A DNA stretch of 39,845 nt, from IMG/VR virus record IMGVR_UViG_3300034021_001618, positions 1-39,845 of that record; one strand, 5' to 3'. The notes beneath the pieces were generated by a model. The model did no database searches. It was not told the DNA's origin and saw only the letters and a list, made by a program, of their open reading frames with translations. Below are positions 30,242 through 37,224 of the stretch, piece by piece. Source of the DNA: a virus. Each line of letters begins with the position of its first letter. The first letter of the stretch is position 1. Position numbers and translations under genes: made by a program.

Positions 30242-30565
30242 ATGGTAAAAAGAATAGTTGCATCAGGAAACATTGAAGGTGTGGATTATGATTATCTATA
30301 TAATACCAATAGTTTCAACGACTACTTCAATTATCTTGATATATATAGGCCTTACGAATTGAGTTTTGCTAGTTTGTCTGAATTTCAAGATACAGGTTTA
30401 GAAACACAGGTGGTTTTTGATGTGACCTTTGTGGGTTTGGATAATATCACCAAAAGTTGTGTTGTTTTAGGTGTGGATTATAAAGACGTTTATAATTATA
30501 TGTCACAGAATTTTGGTAAGGTAATAAAAATAAGTAAATCAAGTTTACAAATAACAAATATATAA
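30242..30565 (+). CDS. Small protein of a tandem family, member 1
   Basis: 107 aa. The start at 30242 (MVKRIVASGNIEG) is preferred over an upstream in-frame TTG inside the promoter box. Beta-rich N-terminal half (YELSFASLSEFQ, VVFDVTFVGLDNITKSCVVLG) and a C-terminal helix-strand unit (DYKDVYNYMSQNFGKVIKISKSSLQI). This last unit is shared in shape with the next three genes and the DUF4494-like gene. Function unknown. Confidence 0.6.
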   Translation: MVKRIVASGNIEGVDYDYLYNTNSFNDYFNYLDIYRPYELSFASLSEFQDTGLETQVVFDVTFVGLDNITKSCVVLGVDYKDVYNYMSQNFGKVIKISKSSLQITNI

Positions 30566-30568
30566 GCC

Positions 30569-30979
30569 ATGTTACCAATATACGAAGGACCTATAGCAGG
30601 AATAGACGGAGGAGGAGGTAAACAAGCCTTGGGTTATTGGAATGTTGTAGTTGATGATGGAACGACTCATGTATGGACAAATACTAACTCTGATTACAAT
30701 AGTGCAAAACAAATTCGAAATATTGAGGCGTATTATAGTGCCAAAGGGACCTCTATAAGACAAATGAAATTCGTTGATGGGGGATATACAATTTGGGAAA
30801 CCCCAAGAGAAGCAAAATTCTATCGTGTAAGAATATCTTCAAAGGACCCCAATAAATTCAAAAATAATTTGATAATTGCTGCAGAAAATTATGACGCAGC
30901 TTTAACCGCATCTTCCGCATTTGGAGTTACGAAAACCGTATCGGATAGTCCAATGATTTTTATGGGCTCAATAAAATAA
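30569..30979 (+). CDS. Small protein of a tandem family, member 2
   Basis: 136 aa. GYWNVVVDDGTTHVWTNTNSDYNSAKQIRNIEAYYSAKGTSIRQMKFVDGGYTIW is followed by a second, similar half (FYRVRISSKDPNKFKNNLIIAAENYDAALTASSAFGVTKTVSDSPMIFMG). The protein may therefore be an internal duplication of the unit seen singly in its neighbours. It starts 3 nt after the previous stop, so it is probably coupled. Confidence 0.6.
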   Translation: MLPIYEGPIAGIDGGGGKQALGYWNVVVDDGTTHVWTNTNSDYNSAKQIRNIEAYYSAKGTSIRQMKFVDGGYTIWETPREAKFYRVRISSKDPNKFKNNLIIAAENYDAALTASSAFGVTKTVSDSPMIFMGSIK

Positions 30980-30984
30980 ATTTT

Positions 30985-31305
30985 ATGGCAATTTACTTAG
31001 TAACAAAATTAAATAACGGGAAAAAAAACACTTATCTATGCAATGCCGCAAGTCCATCATCCACCCTATCGATTCCAGGAGAATATATACAAATAAGTTA
31101 CGCAAATACTGACAATGTATTCAATATGAACTCAGGTCTGTCAATTTATAATGCCATTTATTTTGATGGTGGTGGAACAAAACAAAACGTTTATATAGCA
31201 GAAAGTTCATTCGACTCTGTGTTCGAATTTTTCAGAAGGAATTATGATATTACAGATTTTTTGTCCATAAACAAAACAGATTATGTTTGGTACGAACTGA
31301 GATAA
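30985..31305 (+). CDS. Small protein of a tandem family, member 3
   Basis: 106 aa. MAIYLVTKLNNGKKNTYLCNAASPS, a middle part with ISYANTDNVFNMNSGLSIYNAIYFDGG, and a C-terminal unit NVYIAESSFDSVFEFFRRNYDITDFLSINKTDYVWY. The last unit again reads strand, short helix after a Ser-Phe, strand. It begins 5 nt after the previous stop. No known domain. Confidence 0.6.
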   Translation: MAIYLVTKLNNGKKNTYLCNAASPSSTLSIPGEYIQISYANTDNVFNMNSGLSIYNAIYFDGGGTKQNVYIAESSFDSVFEFFRRNYDITDFLSINKTDYVWYELR

Positions 31306-31309
31306 AATT

Positions 31310-31624
31310 ATGAATAACTATATAGTAAATTGGAGTAATGGAATTTCACAAGAAAATTTTCTTGTAGTTGCAGATTCTTTTGGTTCATGTGCCGACATTG
31401 TCATGTCAAAAAAGTCGGAAGAGGGTTTTATATTGTCCATATATAATACAACTTTATCTATTGACAAAAATATGGGTTCTAATGTGTATTATATTGGTAT
31501 GGGTGACGGAAGTGAATTTTTTGTGACATCATCAAGTTGGCTCGAAACGAAAAATTGGGTCTACAGTGCTTTGGGTTCTAACGTCGATACCATCACGTAT
31601 ATGGGTATGCAATACATATCTTAA
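31310..31624 (+). CDS. Small protein of a tandem family, member 4
   Basis: 104 aa. MNNYIVNWSNGISQENFLVVADSFGSCADIVMSKKSEEGFILSIYN, then NVYYIGMGDGSEFFVTSSSWLETKNWVYSALGSNVDTITYMG. Both halves read strand - FxVxxxS[FW] - helix - strand, which supports a two-unit architecture like member 2. It starts 4 nt after the previous stop. It is the last of the run before the scaffold gene. Confidence 0.6.
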   Translation: MNNYIVNWSNGISQENFLVVADSFGSCADIVMSKKSEEGFILSIYNTTLSIDKNMGSNVYYIGMGDGSEFFVTSSSWLETKNWVYSALGSNVDTITYMGMQYIS

Positions 31625-31667
31625 ATTTTTTTATTAGTTGAAAATCAACTTTTTTGGTATTTGGTAA

Positions 31668-31675
31668 TATTTATA
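31668..31675 (+). promoter_or_regulatory. TATTTATA box upstream of the scaffold gene
   Basis: The box starts 31 nt before the ATG at 31699; the leader contains AAAAATTAGAT, as before the gene at 19492. Confidence 0.5.
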
Positions 31676-31698
31676 AGATAAAAATTAGATAATTTCTC

Positions 31699-33441
31699 AT
31701 GCAAGAAAATAAAAATTTAGTAGAAGAGGCGCTCATTCAAATGAAAAATGTTGAAGAGGCTATCGCCGAGAATGCAAAAGGAATACTTGCTTCAACTATG
31801 AAGGAAGAAATCAACCAATTAGTAAAAGAATCTCTTTCTGAACAAGATGAGATTGAAGACGACGAAGTTGAAATGTCTACAGACGTGGATGACACAGAAA
31901 TGGACATGGATACTGATAAAATGGATGATTTTTCAGACGAAATTGAAATCGACTTTGAAAATGAACCCGAAACTCAAGATTTAACCGGTTTACCCAACGA
32001 CGAACTTTTCAAAATCTTCAAACGTATGAATCCTGAGGATTCAATCACCGTAGTAAAAGATGGTAATAATTTACACATCACTGATGATGATTCTGATGTT
32101 GAGTATTTAGTCAACATGGGTGAGTCTAAAAACAAAAGACAAACTATGAAAGAAGAAATGGAAGAAGCAACAATCGATGACATTATGGCGACTTTATTCG
32201 ATGAACCAGGAACTGAAATGGAAGTTGACGTAGATTCTATGGAAGATGATACTGAAACTGAAATGGACGTTGACGTCGATTCTGACGAAATGGAAATGGA
32301 AGATGAAGTCATGTATGAAATCGAACTAGGAGAAGATGACGATGAAGCTGATGATGAAGCTGATGATGAAGCTGATGATGAGGCCGATGAAATGGCTGAG
32401 TCGGATGATTTAGAAGAAGCTGATGATTTAGAAGAGTCAGATGACCTAGAAGAATCAGACGATTTGGAAGAAGCTGATGATTTAGAAGAATCAGACGATT
32501 TAGAAGAAGCTGATGATTTAGAAGAATCAGACGATTTAGAAGAATCTGATGATTTAGAAGAGGGTAATTGGGAAGAGTCTATTGAGGAGTCTTACAATCA
32601 CAAGAAAGCGATAAAACCTAAAGGTGTTGGAATTGGTAAAGGTCCAAAGTTCTCATACAAGACAACTGCAAAAGGTGGTTTCAAAGAGGACAAAAAAGAA
32701 GGTCCTAAAACTATGGGAACTGGTAAGGCTAAATTCGAATACAAGAAAGGTGCTAATATGGAAGGTAAATCCAAGAAAGTTGAAACCAAAGAAGGTCGTC
32801 AGGGATACAAAGATAAAGAAGATGAAAAATTGGGAATGAAGCATGGTAAAACAGCTATGAAGCATCTCAAAGGTTCACATTCTAAAAAAGAAAAGTCTCG
32901 TAGAGATGACGCGGGTTTCGAAAAAAGAGAAACTAAAGAAGCGGCAAGAACTTACGGTATGGGTTCTAAAGAAGGTAGAGGTCTAAGAAAAGGCATCACC
33001 AACAATAGAAACTTTGTGTATGGTTCTAATGGTGTGAAAGTAGAATCTCTTGAAGCAGAAGTTAGTATGTTGAGAGAAAAAAATGATGAGTATAGAAAAG
33101 CATTAAATGTGTTTAGAGAAAAATTGAACGAAGTTGCAATCTTCAATTCAAATCTTGCATACGCAACTAGACTTTTCACTGAACACTCAACAACTAAAAA
33201 AGAAAAAATAAACATCCTCAGAAGATTTGACGGAGTTGAAACTTTGAAAGAATCTAAAAATCTTTATAAAGCAATCAAAGACGAATTATCAACTGAAGAA
33301 ACTAAACCAATAACTGAAGCTGTTGAAACAAAATTAAATAAGAATGTTTCTTCAGGTTCAGCAGTGAATCTTATAGAGTCAAAAACCTACGAAAATCCTC
33401 AATTCTTGAGAATGAAAGATTTGATGAGTAAGATAAACTAA
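31699..33441 (+). CDS. Prohead core scaffold (gp22-like) with acidic tandem repeats
   Basis: 580 aa, far longer than T4 gp22 (about 270). The N-terminus is a helix (NLVEEALIQMKNVEEAIAEN). A very acidic middle (residues about 50-295) includes four ADDE units and nine [SA]DDLEE hexads. A basic, Lys/Gly-rich segment (about 300-430) with two related KFSYKTTAKGG / KFEYKKGAN motifs follows. The C-terminal 140 residues form a coiled coil (VESLEAEVSMLREKNDEYRKAL...) and a scaffold-like helical tail. Position directly before the capsid gene and after the protease matches T4 gene 22. The acidic block could be removed by the protease on maturation; scaffold role inferred. Confidence 0.78.
   Translation: MQENKNLVEEALIQMKNVEEAIAENAKGILASTMKEEINQLVKESLSEQDEIEDDEVEMSTDVDDTEMDMDTDKMDDFSDEIEIDFENEPETQDLTGLPNDELFKIFKRMNPEDSITVVKDGNNLHITDDDSDVEYLVNMGESKNKRQTMKEEMEEATIDDIMATLFDEPGTEMEVDVDSMEDDTETEMDVDVDSDEMEMEDEVMYEIELGEDDDEADDEADDEADDEADEMAESDDLEEADDLEESDDLEESDDLEEADDLEESDDLEEADDLEESDDLEESDDLEEGNWEESIEESYNHKKAIKPKGVGIGKGPKFSYKTTAKGGFKEDKKEGPKTMGTGKAKFEYKKGANMEGKSKKVETKEGRQGYKDKEDEKLGMKHGKTAMKHLKGSHSKKEKSRRDDAGFEKRETKEAARTYGMGSKEGRGLRKGITNNRNFVYGSNGVKVESLEAEVSMLREKNDEYRKALNVFREKLNEVAIFNSNLAYATRLFTEHSTTKKEKINILRRFDGVETLKESKNLYKAIKDELSTEETKPITEAVETKLNKNVSSGSAVNLIESKTYENPQFLRMKDLMSKIN
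32341..32562 (+). repeat. In-frame tandem repeats encoding acidic hexads
   Basis: First a 12-nt unit (GATGAAGCTGAT, about four copies, 32341-32393). Then nine copies of an 18-nt unit encoding [SA]DDLEE (32401-32562) with third-position differences between copies. Length variation by slippage is expected. Confidence 0.9.
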
Positions 33442-33472
33442 AAATAAATCAAAAAAATAAAATAATACTACA

Positions 33473-35314
33473 ATGGGAGCATTATTAGAATCAGGTCTTG
33501 TTGGTAACATCGGGTTAAAACACCTTAAAGTTATCAAAGAAGACACAATCGGAAAATGGGACAAATTAGGATTCTTAGAGGGTCTTAAAGGTCACATGAG
33601 AGAAAATATCGCGCAGCTTTATGAAAACCAAGCTAGCTATTTGATAAACGAAGCTTCAACGACATCTGACACAGGTGCGTTTGAAACTGTGGTTTTCCCT
33701 ATCGTTAGAAGAGTATTCTCTAAATTGTTAGCTAACGATATCGTATCTGTACAGGCTATGAACTTACCAATCGGTAAATTGTTCTATTTTGTACCTAACA
33801 TTCAGAGCTATAGTGATACTCCATCACTTCCAGGTCTTTCAGAGCACTACGCACCTTATGGAGCACCAGATGGTCCTGATTCACCAAATAAAGGTTATAA
33901 CTATAACGATGGAAGAGACCTTTATGATAGATTTTATGAAGGTAACGAACCAGCATTAGACCCACCAGGTTTATTTGACTACTCAAAAGGTTCATTCTCA
34001 ACAATTACATCGGCAGTTACATCAGTTGTTACAGCAGCTTGGGATAATACTACGTTGAATTTAGTACCAAGCAATTACAACACAACTACTCCGATTGTAG
34101 GTAACTCAGCAAGTAACTTCAGAAAAGTTCTTGTAATCATGAGTGGATTCGCACAAGCAGCTGCTGGTAAATTGATTGGTCCTGATGGTAACCCAATTGA
34201 CACAGAAGCATTCTTGTCTGATTTGACAATTTATGGTGTTTCTAGCAACACAACTACTGCGGGTGGTGGTCCTTATCTTTTCAGAGTAGTAACTCAAAGA
34301 TATGGTAAGGGTATCGTAGAATACGGTGACAACAATGCTCGGTTAGACTTCCCGAATTCTTTAACTGATGGTGGTCAGTATGATAACATTTGTGATGTGA
34401 ATGGCAACATTTACTTGGAAATCGACCTTCAAGTTCCAACATGTATTACTTGTGGACCATCTATGGACGGTTATACAGGTTCAACATTCTCATCTAACAC
34501 TGATTCGAACAACGCATTTACAGCAACTTATAGACTCTATAAGAACTTAGAATTCGAAGATAAGATTGGTGAGGTTTCATTCGACCTTATGTCAGTGACA
34601 GTTTCTGTAACTGAAAGAAAATTGAGAGCTCAATGGTCACCTGAAATGGCACAAGACGTCGCGGCATTCCACAACATTGACGCTGAAGCTGAATTGACAG
34701 CTTTATTGTCAGAGCAAGTTGCTGCTGAAATCGACAGAGAAATCTTGAGAGACCTCAGAAAAGGTGCGGCTTGGAACTTGAGATGGGATTACAACGGATG
34801 GAAGAGATTAGGTAACGGTACTGGTGCTGTTTCTTATACTCAAAAAGACTGGAATCAAACTTTGATTACTGCAATCAACCAATTGTCGGCACAAATTCAC
34901 AAATCTACTTTGAGAGGTGGTGCTAACTGGATTGTTGTGTCATCTGAGGTTTCTGCAATTTTTGATGATTTGGAATATTTCCACGTATCAAACGCGGCTC
35001 CTGAGCAGGACCAATATAACATGGGTATTGAAAGAGTAGGTACTCTCGCTGGTAGATATCAAGTTTACAGAGACCCTTACTTCCCACCAAACCAAGTGTT
35101 GATTGGACACAAAGGAACATCGCTTCTTGACACAGGTTACATCTACGCACCATATGTACCATTACAACTTACTCCAACAATGTATAATCCATTCAACTTC
35201 ACACCAATCAAAGGTATCATGACTAGATATGCTAAGAAAATGGTGAACAACAGATTCTATGGTAGAATCACAGTTGATGGTGTTAGAACATTCGATTTGA
35301 AAGAGTTGAGATAA
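33473..35314 (+). CDS. Major capsid protein (gp23-like)
   Basis: 613 aa. The N-terminal assembly segment ends in SYLINE60-A61, an I-x-E cleavage site at the place where T4 gp23 is processed (after Glu65). Then come the conserved FPIVRRVFSKLLANDIVSVQAMNLPIGKLFYF, the insertion domain (about 100-330), LRAQWSPEMAQDVAAFHNIDAEAELTALLSEQVAAEIDREIL, and a C-terminal part (GYIYAPYVPLQLTPTMYNPFNFTPIKGIMTRYAKKMVNNRFYG) typical of the family. It is expressed with or after the scaffold gene (32-nt gap) and ends at a strong terminator. Confidence 0.96.
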   Translation: MGALLESGLVGNIGLKHLKVIKEDTIGKWDKLGFLEGLKGHMRENIAQLYENQASYLINEASTTSDTGAFETVVFPIVRRVFSKLLANDIVSVQAMNLPIGKLFYFVPNIQSYSDTPSLPGLSEHYAPYGAPDGPDSPNKGYNYNDGRDLYDRFYEGNEPALDPPGLFDYSKGSFSTITSAVTSVVTAAWDNTTLNLVPSNYNTTTPIVGNSASNFRKVLVIMSGFAQAAAGKLIGPDGNPIDTEAFLSDLTIYGVSSNTTTAGGGPYLFRVVTQRYGKGIVEYGDNNARLDFPNSLTDGGQYDNICDVNGNIYLEIDLQVPTCITCGPSMDGYTGSTFSSNTDSNNAFTATYRLYKNLEFEDKIGEVSFDLMSVTVSVTERKLRAQWSPEMAQDVAAFHNIDAEAELTALLSEQVAAEIDREILRDLRKGAAWNLRWDYNGWKRLGNGTGAVSYTQKDWNQTLITAINQLSAQIHKSTLRGGANWIVVSSEVSAIFDDLEYFHVSNAAPEQDQYNMGIERVGTLAGRYQVYRDPYFPPNQVLIGHKGTSLLDTGYIYAPYVPLQLTPTMYNPFNFTPIKGIMTRYAKKMVNNRFYGRITVDGVRTFDLKELR

Positions 35315-35336
35315 TATGGTCTAACCAAAAATATAA

Positions 35337-35362
35337 AAGGGTCCCTCGGGACCCTTTTTTTA
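35337..35362. terminator. Bidirectional terminator after the capsid gene
   Basis: AAGGGTCCC-TC-GGGACCCTT followed by a T run, between the capsid gene (+) and a small gene on the minus strand. Confidence 0.9.
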
Positions 35363-35593
35363 TTCTATTATTTTTTTTGAAATTTCAGAGTTTAAAACCG
35401 CTAAAGATTTAGATATTAGTTCAGTTTCAATCATTGTGAAAGCACCTTTTTCATATGCGTATTCCAAGGATTTAGTGATAAAAATAATTGATTGTTCCAA
35501 TGTTAAATCGTCTATTAAATTTCTTAAATCTATAGGAGAATTGTATCCGATAGATTGAAACAAGTATCCAATTGGTTGATTATTAGTTTCCAT
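35360..35593 (-). CDS. Small unknown protein
   Basis: 77 aa, helical and acidic: PIDLRNLIDDLTLEQSIIFITKSLEYAYEKGAFTMIETELISKSLAVL. No recognised family. It ends at the capsid terminator and is transcribed from a shared divergent promoter region. The pattern of two helices with a Gly-Ala-Phe turn suggests a small regulatory or binding protein, but nothing specific can be said. Confidence 0.55.
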   Translation of the reverse strand: METNNQPIGYLFQSIGYNSPIDLRNLIDDLTLEQSIIFITKSLEYAYEKGAFTMIETELISKSLAVLNSEISKKIIE

Positions 35594-35608
35594 ATTTAAA
35601 TTTTGAGA

Positions 35609-35620
35609 TATTTATAAATA
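35609..35620. promoter_or_regulatory. Palindromic divergent box TATTTATAAATA
   Basis: TATTTAT occurs in both orientations with overlap (35609-35615 forward, 35620-35614 reverse), between the divergent genes starting at 35634 (+) and 35593 (-). One element can serve both genes. Confidence 0.55.
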
Positions 35621-35633
35621 ATAATCGATTGGA

Positions 35634-36332
35634 ATGAGAAAAACAATAAAAGAGGCTACAACATCAGCTAGCTCGGGTAAATTCAAAGTACCTGTAGTGT
35701 TAGCACCTCAAATTTGGAAAGACAATCAATTGGGCCCCTTCACGGATAAAGTTTATCATTATGATAATGCAGAATTGGCTTATGAAGAAGCGGATGGTGA
35801 TTATTTAGAGTCACCTGAAGAAAGAGAAGAAATCGAAAATAAAACTGATAAAATTTCTCAGGTGGACATGTATCTCAAACAATTTTACACAGGACAAAAT
35901 GATGAAGAGGGGTCTGCTTTGAACCCCACAATGTCTGGTTTACCTCCTGAGGTGGCTGATTTGGTGAATCAAACTTTGGAGGAACAACTAATCAAAGAAG
36001 ATTTAGCCGTGTGGTTCGGAACGAAAAAAAAACCCAAAGGAAGTAAACAACCTAAAGGTCCATGGGTGAATATATGTAGAAAGGAAAATGGTAAACATCC
36101 CCCTTGTGGTAGAAAAAATGCATCATCTAAGGCATATCCGAAATGTAGAGCCGTTCATGTTGCTTCAAAAATGAGTGATTCCCAAAAAAGAGCTGCCTGT
36201 CAGAAAAAGAGGAATGCTGAAAAAAAGGAGCCTAAAGTTGGTAAAGGTAATAAACCGACGATGTCTTCATATATGCCAAGAAAGGAATCTTTGGAAAGAT
36301 TGATTAGGAGAATAATTAAAGAGAATTATTAG
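35634..36332 (+). CDS. Unknown protein with a Cys-rich GPWVNICRK...PPCGR motif
   Basis: 232 aa. Residues about 120-200 hold DLAVWFGTKKKPKGSKQPKG, PWVNICRKENGKHPPCGRK, YPKCRAVHVASKMSDSQK and RAACQKKRNAEKKEP, a motif set I recall from small proteins of T4-type phages, with four conserved Cys that could bind a metal. The N-terminus MRKTIKE-A and the C-terminus LIRRIIKE-NY are both basic helices with an I-K-E site, as expected for proteins packaged in the head. DNA binding is suggested by the basic composition (inference). Confidence 0.6.
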   Translation: MRKTIKEATTSASSGKFKVPVVLAPQIWKDNQLGPFTDKVYHYDNAELAYEEADGDYLESPEEREEIENKTDKISQVDMYLKQFYTGQNDEEGSALNPTMSGLPPEVADLVNQTLEEQLIKEDLAVWFGTKKKPKGSKQPKGPWVNICRKENGKHPPCGRKNASSKAYPKCRAVHVASKMSDSQKRAACQKKRNAEKKEPKVGKGNKPTMSSYMPRKESLERLIRRIIKENY

Positions 36333-36738
36333 TCACCCTTTTAAGAATATCCTCTAAGGAATGTTGAATATTACTTCTCATTTCTTTTTCGAGAACTTCT
36401 CTTCTGTTTTCTAATTCCGAGTCGAATAGTTCTATGAGTTCAGAATATAAATCTGAATTTTCAATGTATACGCTGTAACTATATACGTGATTGATAAGAA
36501 ATAAAGTTCTTTGATGTATCACAATGAACATTCCAAAATTATCATTTTTGATAAACCTTTTCAATGAACGTGGAGCAAATGTCAATCGAGATTCAGATTC
36601 TTTTATTAAATTCTTACAAATCTCAACGGAGGTTTGTTCCTCGTAAGTCACTTCGGGATGTGGGTCAAATTTTTCTTGAAGATAGAGATAAACCTTGTAG
36701 AGTAATTTTGGTACGTAACCGACAATTTTCTTTTCCAT
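36316..36738 (-). CDS. Unknown helical protein
   Basis: 140 aa. MEKKIVGYVPKLLYKVYLYLQEKFDPHPEV..., a middle hydrophobic segment (FGMFIVIHQRTLFLINHVYSYSVYI) and a Glu-rich C-terminal helix. It overlaps the 3' end of the convergent gene at 35634 by 17 nt. A TATTTTTG -7 box lies 4 nt before the ATG, predicting a leaderless transcript from a host-type promoter. No family recognised. Confidence 0.55.
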   Translation of the reverse strand: MEKKIVGYVPKLLYKVYLYLQEKFDPHPEVTYEEQTSVEICKNLIKESESRLTFAPRSLKRFIKNDNFGMFIVIHQRTLFLINHVYSYSVYIENSDLYSELIELFDSELENRREVLEKEMRSNIQHSLEDILKRVTNNSL

Positions 36739-36742
36739 GAAA

Positions 36743-36750
36743 CAAAAATA
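36743..36750 (-). promoter_or_regulatory. TATTTTTG -7 box 4 nt before the ATG at 36738
   Basis: CAAAAATA on the plus strand, i.e. TATTTTTG-TTTC-ATG. Nineteen nt upstream stands ATTG, a weak -33 element. Confidence 0.45.
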
Positions 36751-36765
36751 TGGGAAAATTTTAAA

Positions 36766-37224
36766 TTAACAATAAGAACCTGAACAATGTTTTTTACCAT
36801 CCAATCCTGGCATTGAACCTTTACAAACCTGAACCGCATATCCATTTGCGTATGCACTTGGATAGACTTTGAATTTGGCCTTTGCCGCTGCTTTACCTCT
36901 TGCACAAAGTTTTGTTCCTGTTTTCTTCTCCCCCTCACTCAAATTGTCCTCAGGGTAATTAGATGTTTTAGTTTCATTCATCATAAAATCAAAAACCTGG
37001 TCCATGTTTTCCTTCGCAACAGTAATGTGGTCATCGGCCCAATCGTGTCCTGCCATCAAAATTTCGTCAACAGTATTGGGGTCTAATTGTAATAATAAGT
37101 CGGCTTGCCTTCTAATTTGTTCTAAATTACTAAAAAACATATAATTAGGTGACTGTTGTTCTTTCATCACTTTTTTCACCAACTTGGTGATATCTTTTTC
37201 TGTTATTTTAATTATACGTTTCAT
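36766..37224 (-). CDS. Unknown protein with C-terminal LCARGKAAAKAKFKVYPSAY domain
   Basis: 152 aa. The C-terminal 45 residues, GTKLCARGKAAAKAKFKVYPSAY and ANGYAVQVCKG...HCSGSYC, form a Cys-containing basic module that recurs in T4-type phage proteins. The middle (residues 28-100) is helical and acidic. The N-terminus MKRIIKITEKDITKLVKKVMKE-Q is a long basic amphipathic helix ending in x-K-E, resembling a capsid-targeting sequence. It overlaps the stop of the upstream gene by 4 nt (ATGA type). Confidence 0.6.
   Translation of the reverse strand: MKRIIKITEKDITKLVKKVMKEQQSPNYMFFSNLEQIRRQADLLLQLDPNTVDEILMAGHDWADDHITVAKENMDQVFDFMMNETKTSNYPEDNLSEGEKKTGTKLCARGKAAAKAKFKVYPSAYANGYAVQVCKGSMPGLDGKKHCSGSYC

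Noticed and set aside
31974-32312. Minus-strand Ser-rich frame opposite the scaffold
   Set aside because: Complement of the acidic repeat (GAT/GAA read backwards gives Ser/Ile runs). No independent support.
32341-32562. CRISPR-like repeat array
   Set aside because: Repeats are 12 and 18 nt, contiguous, in frame and without spacers; they encode an acidic protein segment.
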